DNA from: Limnovirga sp038203525 | Lineage (GTDB): Bacteria; Bacteroidota; Bacteroidia; Chitinophagales; Chitinophagaceae | Assembly (NCBI GenBank): GCA_038203525.1 | Contig: JBBRDW010000071.1 | Span: 1 to 23,899 of the forward strand | Reading direction: 5' to 3' | DNA: 23,899 bases | Shown: positions 21,506 through 23,899 of the stretch, in pieces | Position numbering within the stretch: the first letter of the stretch is position 1 | How the letters are laid out: each line of letters opens with the position of its first letter | Program-made: the position numbers and the translations under genes | The notes under the pieces: generated by a model | The model's input: only the letters and a program-made list of their open reading frames with translations | The model's database searches: none | Told to the model about the DNA's origin: nothing

Positions 21506-22816
21506 GTGAAAAATTTAACTCCCTTAACAGCCGAAATAATTACCAGCGATCTTATGCCGCAAAAGTTTGGTAAGCGCGGAATGATATGGACAGGAATCTT
21601 GTTTGCATTTTGTGCAGTGGGTGCTTATGCCTATTTTCTTCAATTGAAAGATGGATTGGGTGTTACTGCCATGAGAGATTATGTTTCGTGGGGCATATAC
21701 ATTTCAAACTTTGTATTCTTTGTAGCAATAAGTTTGGTGGGTTCCTTAATTACAGCAGTCTTCAGGCTGATGAATGTAAAGTGGAGCACGCCACTTACGA
21801 GGATCGCAGAGATCATTGCAGTATCATCAATTGTATTTGCAGCACTTATTATTGTTGTTGATATGGGGCGGCCCGAAAGACTGTTCAATCTATTTATGTA
21901 TGGCCGGCTTCAATCTCCCATTATGTGGGATGTGATCGTAATAACCACTTATCTTTTTATCAGCCTTTTATTGTTGTTTTTTCCTCTATTGCCCGACCTT
22001 AAAATCCTCATCGGCAGGAAAGATCTAAGGATAAAAAGCTTTAATAAATTTTACAGTTTCCTGGGTTCTTTCTGGAAAGGAACCAGGCTGCAGGAAAAAC
22101 TAAATAAACGTGCAGTGAATATTCTGTGCGTGATTATTATTCCCGTTGCTTTTTGTATACACACTGTTACATCCTGGTTGTTTGCCACTACTTACAGGCC
22201 AGGCTGGGACAGTACCAATTTTGGTGCATATTTTATATCAGGTGCTTTTTTAGTTGGGGCCGGAGCAGTATTGGTAGCCATGTATGTGTTTAGAAAGGCG
22301 TATGCTTTGGAAAGGTATATAACCGAAAAACATTTTGATAACATGAGCCGTATTGTTGTGTTGCTGGCGTTTCTTTATTTATATTTCAATGTAAATGAGT
22401 ATTTAATTCCTGCATTTAAAATGAAGAATTCTGAGGAAGCACATCTTACTACTTTATTCGCCGGAGCATATGCACCGCTCTTCTGGTTTGCGATTTTTTC
22501 GGGAATGCTTGTACCTATTTTTATCCTCATATTTAAAAGAGGCAGAAAACCGTTGCCGGCGTTTATTGCAGGCATATTGGTAGTAGTAGGTGCATGGTTC
22601 AAAAGGTATCTTATTGTAACACCAACCTTATTGCACCCGTTTTTACCGATGACTGATGTACCTGAAAGTTTCAGGCATTATTTTCCCAGCTGGCAGGAGT
22701 GGGCCATAGCATTGGGTTCGTTAGCCGGCGCTTTACTCATCATTACCTTTTTTGCAAGGGTATTCCCCATAATACCTATACAGGAAACCATAAACGAACA
22801 ACATGAAACAGCTTAA
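21506..22816 (+). CDS. nrfD: NrfD/PsrC-family quinol-interacting membrane subunit
   Basis: This 436-residue integral membrane protein uses a GTG start at 21506. An ATG two bases earlier is followed at once by TGA and cannot serve. It has about eight to ten hydrophobic helices, with 'GMIWTGILFAFCAVGAYAYFLQ' first and 'WGIYISNFVFFVAISLVGSLITAVFRLM' second. The 'SWGIYI.NFVFF.....G' and 'DMGRPERLFNLFMYGRLQSPIMWDV' blocks are the usual quinone-site and helix IV marks of PsrC/NrfD/ActC-type proteins. The fold oxidises or reduces menaquinone and works with the Fe-S subunit encoded just before it. The gene overlaps the next by 14 bp, pointing to translational coupling. The symbol marks the family, not proven nitrite reduction. 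Confidence 0.9.
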   Translation: MKNLTPLTAEIITSDLMPQKFGKRGMIWTGILFAFCAVGAYAYFLQLKDGLGVTAMRDYVSWGIYISNFVFFVAISLVGSLITAVFRLMNVKWSTPLTRIAEIIAVSSIVFAALIIVVDMGRPERLFNLFMYGRLQSPIMWDVIVITTYLFISLLLLFFPLLPDLKILIGRKDLRIKSFNKFYSFLGSFWKGTRLQEKLNKRAVNILCVIIIPVAFCIHTVTSWLFATTYRPGWDSTNFGAYFISGAFLVGAGAVLVAMYVFRKAYALERYITEKHFDNMSRIVVLLAFLYLYFNVNEYLIPAFKMKNSEEAHLTTLFAGAYAPLFWFAIFSGMLVPIFILIFKRGRKPLPAFIAGILVVVGAWFKRYLIVTPTLLHPFLPMTDVPESFRHYFPSWQEWAIALGSLAGALLIITFFARVFPIIPIQETINEQHETA

Positions 22817-23705
22817 AAATAAACTGCGTACTATTATTTTATTTTTCATTTTAATATTGGGAATAAAAGCAATTTCATTTGCACAGGATTCTGCTGCATC
22901 CCCTGTTTTAATGGATTTAAAATACTACGTTTCAGACCAGGGCATTCCTTACCTGATGGTAAAAACGAAAACAAAAAAAGACAGAAAATTCCTTCCTGTA
23001 AAAGATATACCGGTAACTGTTTATCTTAATGATCGCTCAGATAATTCAAAGCTTGGAAAAATTGTTACCAATGATAAGGGCGAAGGCAAGATAACTATTC
23101 CTGCTTCTTTTAAATCTGTTTGGGATTCTTCAACTGCCTTTACATTTATGGCAGCTTCTGATGCTGTTGGTAAAACAGAAGCGTTAAGTGCTGAGCTTAC
23201 TATTAAAAAAGCGAAGCTCGTTTTGGATACATTGAATGAAGATGGTGTTAGAAGCATCAGGGTAACTGCATTGGAAAGAAATGGGAGCGACTGGAAACCT
23301 GTTAAAGATGTAGAAGTAAAGATCATAGTAAAAAGATTATTGGGTGATTTACCCATAAGCGATGTTGAATCTTATACTACAGACTCCACAGGCCAGGTGG
23401 TTGCAGAGTTCAAAAGAGACACTTTACCGGGCGACATAAAAGGCAATTTAATTTTGCTCGCAAAAACTGAAGATAACGATACCTACGGCAACCTCCTTGT
23501 TGAAAAAACATACAAATGGGGCATTCCCCTAAAGGATAACAATGACGCATACAACAGCCGCTCACTCTGGGGTACGCGCTACAAAACACCCCTGTGGCTA
23601 CTCGGAATTGCTTACTCAATTATCATCGGTGTTTGGGGTGTAATTATTTTTCTTGTTATGCAAATAGTAAGAATGAGGAAGCTGGGTTTAGAACATGCCA
23701 ACTAA
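22803..23705 (+). CDS. Unknown secreted protein with Ig-like region and C-terminal membrane helix
   Basis: This 300-residue protein has a signal peptide (about 1-28, ...ISFAQ) and a single C-terminal membrane helix (about 265-288, WLLGIAYSIIIGVWGVIIFLVMQI) followed by a basic tail (RMRKLG), so it is anchored with most of it in the periplasm. Residues about 35-245 contain two beta-rich segments of similar plan. 'YLMVKTKTKKDRKFLPVKDIPVTVYLNDRS...KIVTNDKGEGKITIP' and 'IRVTALERNGSDWKPVKDVEVKIIVKRLL...YTTDSTGQVVAEFKRDTLPGD' suggest Ig-like or CarboxypepD_reg-type repeats. There is no cysteine, heme or metal motif. It overlaps the NrfD gene by 14 bp, so it is made with the complex and may be an assembly factor or periplasmic adaptor. 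I do not recognise the family. Confidence 0.7.
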   Translation: MKQLKNKLRTIILFFILILGIKAISFAQDSAASPVLMDLKYYVSDQGIPYLMVKTKTKKDRKFLPVKDIPVTVYLNDRSDNSKLGKIVTNDKGEGKITIPASFKSVWDSSTAFTFMAASDAVGKTEALSAELTIKKAKLVLDTLNEDGVRSIRVTALERNGSDWKPVKDVEVKIIVKRLLGDLPISDVESYTTDSTGQVVAEFKRDTLPGDIKGNLILLAKTEDNDTYGNLLVEKTYKWGIPLKDNNDAYNSRSLWGTRYKTPLWLLGIAYSIIIGVWGVIIFLVMQIVRMRKLGLEHAN

Positions 23706-23821
23706 TAAGGGCGTTGATAAACGGCTCTATTTTCATTTATTCTCAAGCATAGTTAATACAACGATTCAACTCTATAAATTGCGCAATCAGGTTTTTATTT
23801 TACGAAGAATATCAAATTATA

Positions 23822-23829
23822 TATCTTTC
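23822..23829 (+). promoter_or_regulatory. Weak -7-like sequence (TATCTTTC) before the last gene
   Basis: TATCTTTC matches TAnnTTTG at seven of eight places and lies 13 bp before the ATG at 23843. The 137-bp spacer after the previous gene leaves room for a promoter. Weak evidence. Confidence 0.25.
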
Positions 23830-23842
23830 GAAAAAATAAACG

Positions 23843-23899
23843 ATGAAAAAAATTCTGATCTTAACCCTGTTAATTACGTCAGGCTTTTATGGCTTTTCG
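23843..23899 (+). CDS. Start of a secreted protein (partial)
   Basis: An ATG at 23843 opens a frame of 19 codons to the end of the window, MKKILILTLLITSGFYGFS, a typical Sec signal peptide. The mature part lies outside. It follows the redox locus in the same direction and could belong to it, but nothing in the visible residues tells its function. Confidence 0.6.
   Translation, partial: MKKILILTLLITSGFYGFS

Overview
This window is a chromosomal segment of a Bacteroidetes bacterium, most likely in or near the Chitinophagaceae. Four points support this: several secreted proteins end in a type IX secretion (T9SS) sorting domain; lipoproteins have Bacteroidetes-style lipoboxes; the genes mostly lack Shine-Dalgarno sequences and sit in AT-rich spacers; and families typical of the phylum occur (a DUF5777-like barrel, a glutamine cyclotransferase lipoprotein, an acidic 'DLPDV...IPGQEHI' protein). 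The species cannot be named from the sequence. No tRNA, rRNA, CRISPR array or transposase gene was seen.

Layout. 1-4.3 kb: the tail of a T9SS protein, a DUF1566-like lipoprotein, a decayed DUF2252 gene, a MORN-like secreted protein, and a PAS-LuxR regulator preceded by a perfect dyad. 4.8-7.4 kb (minus strand): an Mla-type lipid transport set (MCE protein, ATPase, permease). 7.6-11.1 kb (minus): an acidic conserved protein, a DJ-1/PfpI-family protein, a TonB-C-like pseudogene, an SGNH hydrolase and aroQ. 11.3-16.3 kb: an O6-alkylguanine-DNA alkyltransferase, a frameshifted T9SS remnant, an intact T9SS protein, a glutamine cyclotransferase lipoprotein and an MBL-fold hydrolase.

16.8-23.9 kb (plus) is the most notable part: a respiratory or electron-transfer locus. 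It starts behind two FNR/CRP-like dyads 22 bp apart. In order it encodes an ethylbenzene-dehydrogenase-type heme lipoprotein, a small c-type cytochrome lipoprotein, a DUF5777-like outer-membrane barrel and a periplasmic monoheme cytochrome c. After a terminator hairpin come a 76-residue membrane-anchored protein, a Tat-exported four-cluster ferredoxin subunit, an NrfD/PsrC-type quinol-interacting membrane subunit, and an unknown secreted protein with one C-terminal membrane helix. No molybdopterin catalytic subunit is present within the window. My inference is a quinone-linked NrfCD-type module that passes electrons through periplasmic and lipoprotein cytochromes, possibly to or across the outer membrane through the barrel. 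The terminal donor or acceptor is unknown.

The other striking signal is a dispersed intergenic repeat. About a dozen copies, intact or degenerate, carry the 20-bp core GTACAAGAGTGCGACGCAAC or a close variant. The fullest copies extend to about 85-95 bp with recognisable arms on both sides. Copies occur in both orientations in about ten of the gene-free spacers and in no intact gene. They look like a REP/MITE-like non-autonomous element. Four genes are decayed or truncated (DUF2252, TonB-C-like, the T9SS remnant, and possibly a LuxR fragment), so the region upstream of 16 kb is evolutionarily fluid.
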